Part shown: positions 24,814 to 34,336 of the stretch, piece after piece
Position numbering within the stretch: the stretch's first letter is position 1
Layout of the letters: every line of letters starts with the position of its first letter
Assembly (NCBI RefSeq): GCF_050337105.1
Contig: NZ_JAKJSQ010000004.1
Span: 62,001 to 126,000 of the forward strand
DNA length: 64,000 nucleotides
Direction: 5' to 3'
Origin: Aliivibrio_A kagoshimensis
Lineage (GTDB): Bacteria > Pseudomonadota > Gammaproteobacteria > Enterobacterales > Vibrionaceae
The notes under the pieces: generated by a model
What the model was told of the DNA's origin: nothing
The model's input: only the letters and a program-made list of their open reading frames with translations
The model's database searches: none
Program-made: the position numbers and the translations under genes

Positions 24814-27183
24814 TTAACTATTATTGGGGCTTATATCAGTCTTGCTTAATGGCGCTAAGACCCAAGCAACGATAATCCCGACTAAAACGGTGACGCCAAA
24901 ACTGTGTATCGCTTGTGTTTCACTTAAAGCCAACAACCCAAACGAAAGAATGGTTGTTATGCTTGAAAGAGTCACGGCGAGAAGTGTGCTCTTTTCATGC
25001 TTCTGTTCAGCAAAAAAGAGTGTGTAATCAATACCAATGCCTAAAATCAGCAGTAAGGCGAGCAAATTAAATAAATTGAGGTCTCCCCCTGTTACTGCGG
25101 TTATCGCAAGACCTGCAGCACCTGCAATGGCTGGTGGTAACACGATAAACAGAGCACGCATGATGTTATAGCGCCAAATCATCACCAGAAAAATAGTGAA
25201 AAATGCCATGACCAGTAATTCACTCACCTTCACTCTGTATTGAGAAAACAGCTCTGATATTTCATCCGCTTTGTTGAGATAGATAATACCACTGTTTTTT
25301 GCAAAGGTTTTTAACTGTTGGCTGCTATTCACACCCGCTGTCGTGATCACCGCCGCAAACACATCATCTACTCTTCCTAACCACATAAATTGCAGTGCGT
25401 CTGATGCACTGGAGGCTAAATAATCCTCAATGGTCAGTAGCTTAAAGGGTTGTTGTAGTTGAGGCACCACCTTAAAACCAAGCTTTTCTTTTAATAATTC
25501 AGCTTGTGTAAGGTAGAGTTCCGAAACCAATTGATAATTCTTCTGTTGAACGGCTTCTGAAGGCACAAATTGGCTGATACTTTGAAAACTGCTTAATGTT
25601 CCTTTTTCCACTTCAAGATCTAATTTCTCCGATATTAGTGCCAGTTTTTGTAGCAGGTCATCTGCACTTTTTTCTGAAGTAACCACCAGCATCTGTTGGC
25701 TATTATCCAGCCCCGTGACGGTCTTCACCCGCTTCTCTTGATCCGTGAGATAAGACGGCATGGCTTGTAACTGGCGAATATCATCATTGTAATGTGCGTG
25801 ATAGAGGCCAAAAGCAGAAAGCAGCACAATAAATGTTGGCAGTATCACCTTGGTCTTTTTTTTCTGCCAGAATGCTATCCAAACACTCATCACTCTTGAA
25901 AAAGGCAGTTTAGTAGCAGCTACTTGTCGCTTTTGTGGTGCTGCGGCCAGGATAGGATACCAACAGACAACACAGAGGAAAGAGGCAATCAAGCCAACCG
26001 ATGAAAACAGAGATAATTGCTGTAGCCCGGGGAAAGGGGCAATCAACATGCCTAAATAGCCAATCAAACTAGTAATTAATCCCAACAAAATCGCAGCAAA
26101 AATCTGTTTGAGCCCTGCTTGAGCGTTCCATGTTTTGCCCGCAGCCAATCGATCCGTTAAATAGTGAAATGCGTAATCAATAGAGACGCCAATCAAACTC
26201 GCCCCAAATACCATGCTAAAAAGGTGTATGTTTCCAAACACAACGATGGTTGATACCGTTGCGATCACAAGACCAGTCCCGATGGACAGCAGGGCTAAAA
26301 ACAGTGGTAACGTGCTTCGGTAGATAAAGAGCACGATAAATATAACACCGATGAGTGAGCCGACTCCGATGGTACTCATTTCACCCTTGGCACTTTGTGT
26401 ACCGTACGCAGCATAAAAGATCACCCCAGTATGTAGGATCTCAACGTCATACTCGTTTTTTATGTCACTCTCAATCGCCTCTAGCTGTGAAAGTTGTTGC
26501 TGCGACGACAATTGATAGGGTGAATGGGCCAATGTTGCCGTAATAATGAGGTAATGGCGCTTTTCATATTTGGCGGTTAAGTAACCATCTTTTAATTGAA
26601 TATTACTGTTGTTGCCATTCAACTGTGTCATAAAGTCACGAAACAGAAGAAACGGGTCACCACTTAATTCGCTAGCGGTTACACCAGCAAAAGGGTTGTA
26701 TACCTGTTTAATGGTGTGTTCAACTTGATTTTTTGGTTGATGGTTCAGTCGATATTGTTGTTCAGCCGTGAGCAGTTGTGCTCGAGCAGGATAATAGAGG
26801 TCTCCCCACGCTTGTTGATCTTCTTTGCTAATAACTCCGGTTACCTGCTTGAACAGGGGTAGCGTCGATAACTTAATGACAAATGCATCTGCCGCATCAA
26901 TCATATTCGTTCCGTCTGTTGATTTCTGGGGCTGTTCAATCAGAAATATTACTTTATCGCTAAGGTTATCTGTTACTTGATTAAATGCTTCTTGTGCAAT
27001 CGGATCTTGCCTGTTCTCTGGCAATAGTTTCAGAATATTGGTTTCTATTGGCGAGTTTGACTGCATAAAGAAACTCACTAATAACCCGGAAGACAGCAGC
27101 ACAACCATCAACCATATTAGGGCTACTTTTTTATATATACGCTCAAAAGTCAAAAGCAGCGATCTCTTTTGTAGTGAGTGCAA
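24814..27183 (-). CDS. apeM: MMPL/RND-family exporter ApeM
   Basis: Large inner-membrane transporter, 789 residues, with two halves. Each half has one TM helix, a large periplasmic loop (about 50-230 and 440-620) and a five-to-six-helix bundle (for example VGSLIGVIFIVLFIYR and LNLFNLLALLLILGIGIDYT). It carries the MMPL-type DY pairs GVSIDYAFHYLTDR and GIGIDYTLFFAEQK, which line the proton path. It probably exports the APE lipid or its precursor. The start is a TTG at 27183 inside the end of apeL. No nearby in-frame ATG exists before residue 26, so the exact start is uncertain. Confidence 0.87.
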   Translation of the reverse strand: MHSLQKRSLLLTFERIYKKVALIWLMVVLLSSGLLVSFFMQSNSPIETNILKLLPENRQDPIAQEAFNQVTDNLSDKVIFLIEQPQKSTDGTNMIDAADAFVIKLSTLPLFKQVTGVISKEDQQAWGDLYYPARAQLLTAEQQYRLNHQPKNQVEHTIKQVYNPFAGVTASELSGDPFLLFRDFMTQLNGNNSNIQLKDGYLTAKYEKRHYLIITATLAHSPYQLSSQQQLSQLEAIESDIKNEYDVEILHTGVIFYAAYGTQSAKGEMSTIGVGSLIGVIFIVLFIYRSTLPLFLALLSIGTGLVIATVSTIVVFGNIHLFSMVFGASLIGVSIDYAFHYLTDRLAAGKTWNAQAGLKQIFAAILLGLITSLIGYLGMLIAPFPGLQQLSLFSSVGLIASFLCVVCWYPILAAAPQKRQVAATKLPFSRVMSVWIAFWQKKKTKVILPTFIVLLSAFGLYHAHYNDDIRQLQAMPSYLTDQEKRVKTVTGLDNSQQMLVVTSEKSADDLLQKLALISEKLDLEVEKGTLSSFQSISQFVPSEAVQQKNYQLVSELYLTQAELLKEKLGFKVVPQLQQPFKLLTIEDYLASSASDALQFMWLGRVDDVFAAVITTAGVNSSQQLKTFAKNSGIIYLNKADEISELFSQYRVKVSELLVMAFFTIFLVMIWRYNIMRALFIVLPPAIAGAAGLAITAVTGGDLNLFNLLALLLILGIGIDYTLFFAEQKHEKSTLLAVTLSSITTILSFGLLALSETQAIHSFGVTVLVGIIVAWVLAPLSKTDISPNNS

Positions 27184-27766
27184 TAGGCGTCGAGGACTGA
27201 TTGTTAAAGCTTATGATACTGCTGTCACCTTTTATCTCTATTAATTGCACACGACTAATGTAACTGCTACCAGTCACTTCAATCATTGAAAAAACCGCAT
27301 TCAATGGCGCAGATTTAGGTATAAGAGAGAGCGTCCATTCTTGGTCATCTCCACTTAGCTCTGTCCTAAAATCCTTATGCAATTGATCGGTATCACCACG
27401 AAACAGAGAGAGGAATATGTGACTAAAATAGAACGCCATCGGGTTCTCTTTTGCGGTCATTATCTGCGGTTCTCCATCATCAAATGATTGACTAAGTTTC
27501 TCTTTGGTTAATCGAAGTTGAGTTGGAAATGGCACACTTTGCTGCCAAATAAGCCCATGATTATCAGCCAAAAGAAAGGTGCCACTTGAGAGGAGTGGTG
27601 TTGAGAAAAGGGCCATAACACGTTGTTGAGAAAAATCACCTCTAACCACAGCGTGTTGTGACAAAGTGTTCTGCAACGACTGTAATGTAATGGCATTGCT
27701 GTTCATCGAACAGACGATCAACGCCAAGCCCATCATGATGGGCTTAATCTTGTTGTAAGCTCGCAT
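27143..27766 (-). CDS. apeL: LolA-like periplasmic protein ApeL
   Basis: About 207 residues with a signal peptide (MRAYNKIKPIMMGLALIVCS, cut near MNSNA) and a LolA-like half-barrel (VRGDFSQQRVMALFSTPLLS, then LIWQQSVPFPTQLRL). Likely a periplasmic carrier for the hydrophobic APE product. I chose the ATG at 27766, which begins the signal peptide and has GAGAG five bases upstream; longer in-frame starts would spoil the signal. It overlaps apeK by 23 bases and apeM by about 40. Confidence 0.84.
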   Translation of the reverse strand: MRAYNKIKPIMMGLALIVCSMNSNAITLQSLQNTLSQHAVVRGDFSQQRVMALFSTPLLSSGTFLLADNHGLIWQQSVPFPTQLRLTKEKLSQSFDDGEPQIMTAKENPMAFYFSHIFLSLFRGDTDQLHKDFRTELSGDDQEWTLSLIPKSAPLNAVFSMIEVTGSSYISRVQLIEIKGDSSIISFNNQSSTPIALTTKEIAAFDF

Positions 27767-28184
27767 GATAACTCTCAACCTTATCGATAAATATTTTAGG
27801 TGAAGCAAAACACATCTCAGCATCATCAATAGAGACCGCCACTTGTAGAGTGTGAGCCTTGGTCATTCTAACGCCAGATTTTGCATCATAGACAACATAA
27901 TCAACCCTCAGCCTATTTTCCCACTCAGTAAGCGTCGCAGTGACCCTTATCTCATGACAAAAAGGGACCGCTTTGACATATTTAACACGAGTATCAATGA
28001 TTGGCCAACTGTATCCAGACTCTACCATTTGATGGTAACTGTAATCGATCTTGCTCATTAGCTCATGGCGAGCCTGCTCGAAGTATCGGAAATAGTTACC
28101 ATGGTAGATAACGCCCATAGGGTCTGCATCGTTGAATGAGGTAACTAACGTTATCTCAGCAGTTAATACGTTGGCACCATTCAT
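27744..28184 (-). CDS. apeK: acyl-ACP/CoA thioesterase ApeK (4HBT hotdog)
   Basis: Hotdog thioesterase of the YbgC/4-hydroxybenzoyl-CoA type, about 146 residues. The catalytic stretch FNDADPMGVIYHGNYFRYFE has the conserved Asp of the family. It may release or edit polyene chains. The ATG at 28184 is one base after the stop of the lyase gene; a TTG 13 codons earlier lies inside the lyase and adds a non-conserved tail. Confidence 0.86.
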   Translation of the reverse strand: MNGANVLTAEITLVTSFNDADPMGVIYHGNYFRYFEQARHELMSKIDYSYHQMVESGYSWPIIDTRVKYVKAVPFCHEIRVTATLTEWENRLRVDYVVYDAKSGVRMTKAHTLQVAVSIDDAEMCFASPKIFIDKVESYHASLQQD

Positions 28185-28185
28185 T

Positions 28186-29730
28186 TTAATAAAGTGTCCA
28201 TTTTTGTTGTTGGATATGTTCAATAAACAGGCGTAGATCCGTCTCTAAAGGTCTATCTTCAATCACAGGTTCAAACTCTGCTAGCACATCGTTTAACATA
28301 GTCTGTAATGACTCACTGAAGTGCGAATGTTCCAGTTCGTTATTACGCTTGCGTAAAACCAATGCTTGTGTTGCCGCCAGTAACGAAGCCGAGGTAACTT
28401 GCTCGGTAAGTTGAAGTACACGTAAACAGTCTCGTGCTGAGATAGTACCCATGCTCACTTTATCTTGGTTGTGACACTCTGTAGAGCGTGAGAACACACT
28501 TGCAGGCATCGTATTTTTCAGCGCTTCTGCAGTCCATGCCGAAATGCCGATTTGAACTGCCTTAAAACCATGGTTGATCGGTTTGCGACTGCCCTCGGCA
28601 CCCGTTAAGTTAAATGGAAGTCCATTATTAAACTTATAATCCATCAGTTGTGCCATTTGACGGTCAAGCAGATCGGCAATGTTGGCGACTGCCGTTTTTA
28701 ACGAATCCATCGCCATGGCAATGTGTCCACCATAAAAATGACCACCGTGGAGTATGCGTTCATTATCACCATCAATGATTGGATTGTCGTTGGCACTGTT
28801 TAGTTCATTCTCAATCATTTGGCGTAACCACGGTAGGCTATCTTGCAACACGCCAATAACGTGCGGAGCACAACGCAGTGAGTAGCGATCTTGCAAACGG
28901 TCACTATTACGTGGTGGTCTTTCAGCCTGTAGATCTGAACGTAACCAACTAGCGACTTGCTGTTGACCTGGATGAGGTTTAACCGCAAAAAGTGATTCGT
29001 CAAAGTGAAAATCGTTACCGTGCATACCAACCGACACCATGGCCGTAATTTTCGTTGCCATTTTGGCTAGATACTCAGCACGCTTATAAGCGATACAAGC
29101 TAAGCCAGTCATCACTGAGGTGCCATTCATTAACGCTAACCCCTCTTTGGGTTTTAACTTAATGGGTTTAATATTTAGCTCAGCAAATACGTCTGCCGTT
29201 GGTCTAATCTCACCTTTATAGATAACTTCACGCTCACCGATTAACGTTGCGGCAAGATAAGAGAGCGGCGTAAGATCACCGCTAGCACCGACGGAGCCCT
29301 CTTGCGGGATTCGAGGAGTGATGTCGTGATTGATCAAAGTAACAATTTGATTTAGTAAGTCATGAGTGACCCCTGATACCCCTTGTGACAGTGAACATAA
29401 ACGGGTAGCCAATACAGAACGAGCCTGTTGAATGTCCAGGTTTTCACCCAAGCCACAACCATGAAAACGGGTCAAATGAAGCGGCAGTTCATCCACTAAA
29501 TCTGTCGGTATTGCCACGGTACATGAATCGCCATAACCTGTTGTAACCCCGTATATCACGCCGTCATCTTTTAATAAGCGTTCTAAAAAAGCCACCCCAC
29601 GATCAATTTTTGATGTAAATGCGTCTGAAGAGTTCATGACCGCTTTTGAGCCATTTGCAATATCGACTACATCTTCAATAGTAAGGCGTTCACCTCCGAA
29701 AAGGACGGTTTTATCACTGTTATTTGTCAT
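28186..29730 (-). CDS. aromatic amino acid ammonia-lyase (HAL/PAL/TAL family) in APE cluster
   Basis: MIO-dependent lyase, 514 residues, that eliminates ammonia from His, Phe or Tyr. The MIO-forming triad is Ala-Ser-Gly in GSVGASGDLTPLSYLAATLI. The catalytic Tyr is in YGVTTGYGDS, with later blocks YSLRCAPHVIGVLQDS, NDNPIIDGDNERILHGGHFY and NQDKVSMGTISARDC. The substrate-selectivity loop reads LTRFHGCGLG, unlike the HH of bacterial TAL or the SH of HutH, so I leave specificity open. There is no hut gene nearby and it overlaps apeJ by 11 bases. It probably makes a cinnamate or coumarate starter for the pigment (inference). Confidence 0.9.
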   Translation of the reverse strand: MTNNSDKTVLFGGERLTIEDVVDIANGSKAVMNSSDAFTSKIDRGVAFLERLLKDDGVIYGVTTGYGDSCTVAIPTDLVDELPLHLTRFHGCGLGENLDIQQARSVLATRLCSLSQGVSGVTHDLLNQIVTLINHDITPRIPQEGSVGASGDLTPLSYLAATLIGEREVIYKGEIRPTADVFAELNIKPIKLKPKEGLALMNGTSVMTGLACIAYKRAEYLAKMATKITAMVSVGMHGNDFHFDESLFAVKPHPGQQQVASWLRSDLQAERPPRNSDRLQDRYSLRCAPHVIGVLQDSLPWLRQMIENELNSANDNPIIDGDNERILHGGHFYGGHIAMAMDSLKTAVANIADLLDRQMAQLMDYKFNNGLPFNLTGAEGSRKPINHGFKAVQIGISAWTAEALKNTMPASVFSRSTECHNQDKVSMGTISARDCLRVLQLTEQVTSASLLAATQALVLRKRNNELEHSHFSESLQTMLNDVLAEFEPVIEDRPLETDLRLFIEHIQQQKWTLY

Positions 29731-31408
29731 GTTTTATTCCAGTTAGCTGCCAGAAGTTAAAGAAGTTATACCATTGATGTGGGGCTTTTAGGGTATAGTG
29801 CTGCAAGCGTTTAGCATATTCATCAACGACAGTTTGCAGCGCCTCTTCTCTTTTTCCTCTTGGCAAAATTATTTGATCTTTAAACGGTTCAAAGTAGACA
29901 TCAAAAGTGGGTTCCACTTTACTCTCATCCCTTAAACCAAAAAGTGTGTATACCGGTTCTTTCAAAATAGAAGCCAGTAAAAATGGTCCTTGTGGGAATG
30001 GTGCTGGTTTGCCTAGAAAATCAGACCAAACCACCCGTTGCTCTTTAGTGACAGAAGTGCGGTCACCAACAATAACGATCCATTCCCCTTTTTCAATTTT
30101 TTGTTGCAATAAAATCGCGGTTTCGGGTCCAATATTGGATACCTGTATAATGTTTAATTCAGAATCAGGGTTAACCGCTTTCATAACAGAGTTGAACTTA
30201 AGCGCATGATCAGTGAACACCAATGCATTAATCATTAAGCCACGATGGCGACGACTTAACGCTCGACATAACTCTAAATTTCCTAAGTGAGAGCCTAATA
30301 AAACGATACCCCGCTCTCTTTCCATTAAAGCGGGGTAGTGCTCGATACCATGCACCACCAAGTTTTTATCACTAAAATCCCCTTTCCACGCTGCTAATTT
30401 GTCTAACATCGTGTGGCCAAATGAGAGCAGATGTTGATAACTACTGGTCTTATACTCAAGAGAGATTGAGTGTGTATTCGCATATTCATTGAGCTGAGCT
30501 AAATAACGTTCAGATTCAATTCGAGGGGTTTTTCCCGTCAGATAGTAAAAAACAATAACGGGTTTAAGTAACCAATTAAAAATGGTTCGGCCGAACGTCG
30601 AATAGATAGCCAACAAGGTTTTGATACCAATAATGGTTCCTTGCTCTGCATGTTTTGACCAATGTTGAGGGGTTGCCGGTGTCCGCTTAAGCAGTGATGG
30701 AATTCTTGGTAACATGCCCAAAACAAGACGCGTATGCATGAGTGAGATTTTCACGTTATCCCACAGTGCATCAAAGTGCGAAACACCATCATCAGGGTAG
30801 TTCACCTTGGTATCAATAAAACGTACATCGTTACCCTGCCAGTAAAGTCGTACCAGAATTTCAGTATCAAAATCCATTCTCTGGCCAATATAACTGCGTT
30901 CAATAACATTTATTGTCGGACCAATTGGATACGCTCGAAAACCACACATACTGTCTTGAATGGTAAAGGAGAGTGTTTCAATCCATACCCACACATGAGT
31001 TAAATAACGGCCGTATAGTCGGGATTTTGGGATCGACTCATCGTAAACAGGTTGCCCTGAAATAACCGCCGTAGGGAATGCTTGAGCTTCCTCAATGAGC
31101 TGTGGTAACGAGGTTAAATCATGCTGGCCATCAGCGTCAATTTGAATAGCGTGGCTATAACACTGTTGATAGGCTTTTTTTATCCCTGCAATAACCGCCC
31201 CGCCTTTACCGAGATTGTGTTCAAGCGTTAATAGCGTGACACGGTCACTTGACGTGTACTGTTGCAGAACGGATTTCGTCTGTTGTTCGCTGCCATCATC
31301 AACAATAATAATGTGGTACTCATGCTCTTTAAGTGCGTCGATAACCGTTGAGATTTTATCACCATGGTTATAACAAGGGACTAAAAAGCAGGGTTTAAAA
31401 TTACCCAT
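29720..31408 (-). CDS. apeJ: fused glycosyltransferase family 2 and LPLAT acyltransferase ApeJ
   Basis: Two-domain protein, about 562 residues. Residues 1-230 are a GT-A glycosyltransferase 2 (CFLVPCYNHGDKISTVIDAL, IIIVDDGSEQQ, metal motif DADGQHD, then YIGQRMDFDTEILVRLYWQG). Residues 300-562 are an LpxL-like lysophospholipid acyltransferase (GSHLGNLELCRALSRR with the H-x4-E motif, and VGDRTSVTKEQRVVWSDFLG). It may build the glycolipid to which the polyene is attached (inference). The ATG at 31408 overlaps the end of apeI by 8 bases and has GGTGA upstream; an earlier in-frame start adds 14 poorly conserved residues. Confidence 0.88.
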   Translation of the reverse strand: MGNFKPCFLVPCYNHGDKISTVIDALKEHEYHIIIVDDGSEQQTKSVLQQYTSSDRVTLLTLEHNLGKGGAVIAGIKKAYQQCYSHAIQIDADGQHDLTSLPQLIEEAQAFPTAVISGQPVYDESIPKSRLYGRYLTHVWVWIETLSFTIQDSMCGFRAYPIGPTINVIERSYIGQRMDFDTEILVRLYWQGNDVRFIDTKVNYPDDGVSHFDALWDNVKISLMHTRLVLGMLPRIPSLLKRTPATPQHWSKHAEQGTIIGIKTLLAIYSTFGRTIFNWLLKPVIVFYYLTGKTPRIESERYLAQLNEYANTHSISLEYKTSSYQHLLSFGHTMLDKLAAWKGDFSDKNLVVHGIEHYPALMERERGIVLLGSHLGNLELCRALSRRHRGLMINALVFTDHALKFNSVMKAVNPDSELNIIQVSNIGPETAILLQQKIEKGEWIVIVGDRTSVTKEQRVVWSDFLGKPAPFPQGPFLLASILKEPVYTLFGLRDESKVEPTFDVYFEPFKDQIILPRGKREEALQTVVDEYAKRLQHYTLKAPHQWYNFFNFWQLTGIKHDK

Positions 31409-31793
31409 TGTTTTCACCAAGGAGGATTCGTCCTGAAGAGTGAACGCCATCAGCTGATAGGTAATGAAAATAGAGCTTATTTTTCTCTGCTAGCCATGAC
31501 AGATGCAATTGTAAGCGCAGATTTGGCAGTATCGCATTTTGAAATTTGATGACTTCCATACCCATAAATTGAGTGGGAGCCCCAAGCAGTCCAGCGGCAT
31601 AATAGATAGCCCAATCAATTTGAGTCACACCGGGAAGAATAGGCTGTTGCGGGAAGTGCCCTTTAAAATCGACAATATCATCATCAATATGAAGAGTTAG
31701 GATCACGCCCTTCCCTTTTTTCATTGCCGAAGCAACGTCAGATTGCGCATCAATCTCTACAGTGGTTAACACTGTGGGTTTGCGTTTTGTCAT
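31401..31793 (-). CDS. apeI: APE dehydratase ApeI (FabZ-like hotdog)
   Basis: Hotdog dehydratase, about 130 residues, with the FabA/FabZ-type signature DFKGHFPQQPILPGVTQIDW carrying the catalytic His. It works with ApeP on beta-hydroxyacyl-ACP. I prefer the ATG at 31793, because the longer reading (TTG at 31835) has an anti-ribosome-site sequence before it and adds 14 residues not seen in the family. It lies about 50 bases after apeH. Confidence 0.86.
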   Translation of the reverse strand: MTKRKPTVLTTVEIDAQSDVASAMKKGKGVILTLHIDDDIVDFKGHFPQQPILPGVTQIDWAIYYAAGLLGAPTQFMGMEVIKFQNAILPNLRLQLHLSWLAEKNKLYFHYLSADGVHSSGRILLGENNG

Positions 31794-31845
31794 AACTACT
31801 ATCTCTATTTCATACCAGTGCGGTGTATTCATCAAAGGAAAGGAG

Positions 31846-33219
31846 TTAGAGCGTGAATAGACGCTCTAAGTCTCGTTTAATTCGTTTTCCTTGACTGTTT
31901 GTTGGAATCGCTTCAACTACCCGGAATTTTCGGGGTATTCCGACGGGTTCCAACCACTCTCGCAACTGTTTTCTAAGTTCAATCCAGAACTTACCTTTAC
32001 CAATAAGTGTGATTCTATCATGACCATACGGTGTTAATGTAATAACAGCGCATAAAATAGTGCGACTCTCATCATCCGAAGTCAACACCGCTGACTCTTC
32101 GATCGAGGAAAGCTGGTTCAAACGTTTCTCCACCTCAGTTAATGACAGACGTTTCTCTTCGATTTTGACCACCCGATCTGCTCGCCCTTTCAGCATAAAT
32201 TGATCATTCGGTAGCAGTTCGCAGTAATCACTGGTGTTATACCACTGCTTCTCAAAAACGAACGGCGACTTAATTGCCAAGCAGCCTTCGGGGTTGATCT
32301 GCGCCTCCACACAGGGAAATAGAGTCCACGGAGTGGTGCTTGAATGTTGTTGACGGTAGGCAATACCCCCCGTTTCAGTACTGCCAAATACCTCTATTGG
32401 GCGAACACCTAAACGCTCAAGTGAACATAGTGCTGCCTCTTCTGGCAATGGCCCCCCCGATGAAAAGAGAGCTCGATATTGTCCACTTCCTTCAGCGGTC
32501 CCTACTCTTTTAAGCAGTGCAGGACTGCTAATTAACGTTTGGTTATTTTCAGCTTCTAACAGCACCTGCTCTGGATAAACTAAGTTAACCCGGTCGAACG
32601 TTCTTCCGCTACACAGTGGCCATAACACTCGGAACAAAAGTCCGTAAATGTGCTGGTGCGACACAGTACTGCAAATGTTAGAGTCACTCAGTGTTTTCCC
32701 CCATAACGCCTCAAGTTGTTCCACTTCATTATTGAGATGCGATACACTTTTTTCAATTGGTTTTGGTGTATCACTGGATCCTGAGGTAAACAAGGTTAAT
32801 TCCACCTCATCCAAGCTGAACTCATTGAAATGCGGAGTCACTTGTTCCTCGGTTGCAGTAACGGGCACTAAAGGGAGTGTATAGGCGGGCTTGTTAAACA
32901 GATTGGTTAATATCCCATCGTGGAGCGTTGCATCAAAATGATTTGATAACTCTTCTAGAGCTGCAGGCTGATAATTACTTGGCAGAATCAGATGCTTCCC
33001 CGCATGAGCTAGGGCCATAAATGCGACGGCACAATAATAACTGTCTTGAAAGCAGATCGCCCATTTATGCTCGTTATGTTGCGATAGTTGTTGAGATAAC
33101 TCAAAGACATCTGTTTTGAATTGCTGCCAGTTCTGCTCATTTCCCTGGTGCGTTGCAACGATGGTTTGGTGACGCTCGTTCATTAAACGATTTAACGGTA
33201 AATATTTTTCATGCACCAC
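31846..33219 (-). CDS. apeH: aryl/acyl AMP-ligase ApeH
   Basis: ANL-superfamily adenylating enzyme, 457 residues, that activates the aryl starter acid and loads it on the ACP. The P-loop is LTLFTSGSSDTPKPIEKS, the A5 region is EVFGSTETGGIAYRQ, the hinge is MLKGRADRVVKIEEKRLS and the catalytic Lys is in NSQGKRIKRDLE. It is shorter than acyl-CoA synthetases, as is usual for ApeH. The start is one of two adjacent GTG codons overlapping the end of apeG. Confidence 0.88.
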   Translation of the reverse strand: MVHEKYLPLNRLMNERHQTIVATHQGNEQNWQQFKTDVFELSQQLSQHNEHKWAICFQDSYYCAVAFMALAHAGKHLILPSNYQPAALEELSNHFDATLHDGILTNLFNKPAYTLPLVPVTATEEQVTPHFNEFSLDEVELTLFTSGSSDTPKPIEKSVSHLNNEVEQLEALWGKTLSDSNICSTVSHQHIYGLLFRVLWPLCSGRTFDRVNLVYPEQVLLEAENNQTLISSPALLKRVGTAEGSGQYRALFSSGGPLPEEAALCSLERLGVRPIEVFGSTETGGIAYRQQHSSTTPWTLFPCVEAQINPEGCLAIKSPFVFEKQWYNTSDYCELLPNDQFMLKGRADRVVKIEEKRLSLTEVEKRLNQLSSIEESAVLTSDDESRTILCAVITLTPYGHDRITLIGKGKFWIELRKQLREWLEPVGIPRKFRVVEAIPTNSQGKRIKRDLERLFTL

Positions 33220-33769
33220 TGGCTTGTACTCGTTTTCTAATTATAAACTCAATACCAAAAAGCGTTCCCATCAACAAGTAACTGATCAGGCCGTTATATA
33301 AGGTCCAGATCTCCATTGATAGGAAGCAAGTCGCTAATGAGATTGAACCATTAATAATAAAAAAGAGTGACCAGACCATGGTCACTTTTCGAGTGTATAA
33401 CACCCCACTGTCAGGCAGTTCAGGGTCTTGCAACCTAGCAAAGCGTTCAATCATGCTCTGCTTTTGAAACAGACTGACTGCGAACAATATCAGCATGAAC
33501 AAATTGACAATAACTGGGTAGAAAGTAAACCACCCTTCATCTTTAAAAATCATACCTAGAAGGGTTAACAGCACACCTGAAACACCACTTATCCAAGCGA
33601 TATATTTCAGCTCTTTTAGGGGGACGCTACTTCCAACAAATATCCGCAGTGTAAACAACAGCACCAGTACCATTGCCACCGAGCTCATACCATAATTGTT
33701 AAGTCCATAATAGACTGCAAAGGGGTATGCCAACAGTGCAATTGCGGCCAGCAGTGCAATGATGCGCAC
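33209..33769 (-). CDS. apeG: COG4648-type membrane protein ApeG
   Basis: Integral inner-membrane protein, 186 residues, with about six hydrophobic helices (IALLAAIALLAYPFAVYYGL, WFTFYPVIVNLFMLILFAVS, WSLFFIINGSISLATCFLSM) and short loops. The family is found almost only in aryl polyene clusters and has no assigned biochemistry. Its ATG overlaps the apeF stop by one base. Confidence 0.82.
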   Translation of the reverse strand: MRIIALLAAIALLAYPFAVYYGLNNYGMSSVAMVLVLLFTLRIFVGSSVPLKELKYIAWISGVSGVLLTLLGMIFKDEGWFTFYPVIVNLFMLILFAVSLFQKQSMIERFARLQDPELPDSGVLYTRKVTMVWSLFFIINGSISLATCFLSMEIWTLYNGLISYLLMGTLFGIEFIIRKRVQASGA

Positions 33770-34026
33770 TACTTCTCCTGCAACAACGCAGTAACAGAAT
33801 TCACAACATCATCAACCGTTCTTACTTCTTTAAACTCGTCAGGTTTGATTTTTTTTCCGGTCACTTTTTGTAGGTGTACGACCAGATCAACAGCGTCAAT
33901 ACTGTCTAAATCTAGATCGGTGTAGAGCTGAGCAGAAGGTGTAATATCATCGATATCAACATCAAACAGTTCAACTAAAGCGTCACTGACTTGCTTTAGT
34001 ACTTCTTCATTATCTACTTGGTTCAT
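33769..34026 (-). CDS. apeF: acyl carrier protein ApeF
   Basis: About 85 residues, acidic, with the phosphopantetheine site DLDLDSIDAVDLV (Ser about residue 40). It is one of two ACPs that carry the growing polyene. The ATG at 34026 has AAGGG upstream. It overlaps the end of apeE and abuts apeG. Confidence 0.93.
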   Translation of the reverse strand: MNQVDNEEVLKQVSDALVELFDVDIDDITPSAQLYTDLDLDSIDAVDLVVHLQKVTGKKIKPDEFKEVRTVDDVVNSVTALLQEK

Positions 34027-34030
34027 TTTT

Positions 34031-34297
34031 CTACCCTTTAGTGGTTCCATTTGCCTCTATGTACAGTGCTAAGTTAGCCACTGAAGCAAAGTGTACTTTT
34101 GTTTTGCTGTCATCAGAATCTATAACGATATTAAATTGTTTCTTAATAGCTAACCCTAATTCAAGCGCATCAATAGAGTCTAGTCCTAATCCATCTCCGA
34201 ATAGAGGGGCATCAGTATCAATATCGTCTACTGAGATATCTTCGAGGTTTAACGCTTCAATAATGAGCAGTTTTAGATCGGTATGCAGTTGAGTCAC
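34031..34297 (-). CDS. apeE: acyl carrier protein ApeE
   Basis: 88-residue ACP with the site DGLGLDSIDALELGL (Ser at about 41). GTG start with AGG five bases before it. It precedes apeF with only a few bases between coding parts, so the pair is made together. In studied systems ApeE is the main chain-elongation ACP. Confidence 0.92.
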   Translation of the reverse strand: MTQLHTDLKLLIIEALNLEDISVDDIDTDAPLFGDGLGLDSIDALELGLAIKKQFNIVIDSDDSKTKVHFASVANLALYIEANGTTKG

Positions 34298-34336
34298 AGT
34301 AACCTACTTATTTTAATAATTGTCTTGGTGAATATT

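Noticed and set aside
31793..31835. Longer apeI reading from the TTG at 31835
   Set aside because: No ribosome site, and the extra 14 residues do not fit the dehydratase family.
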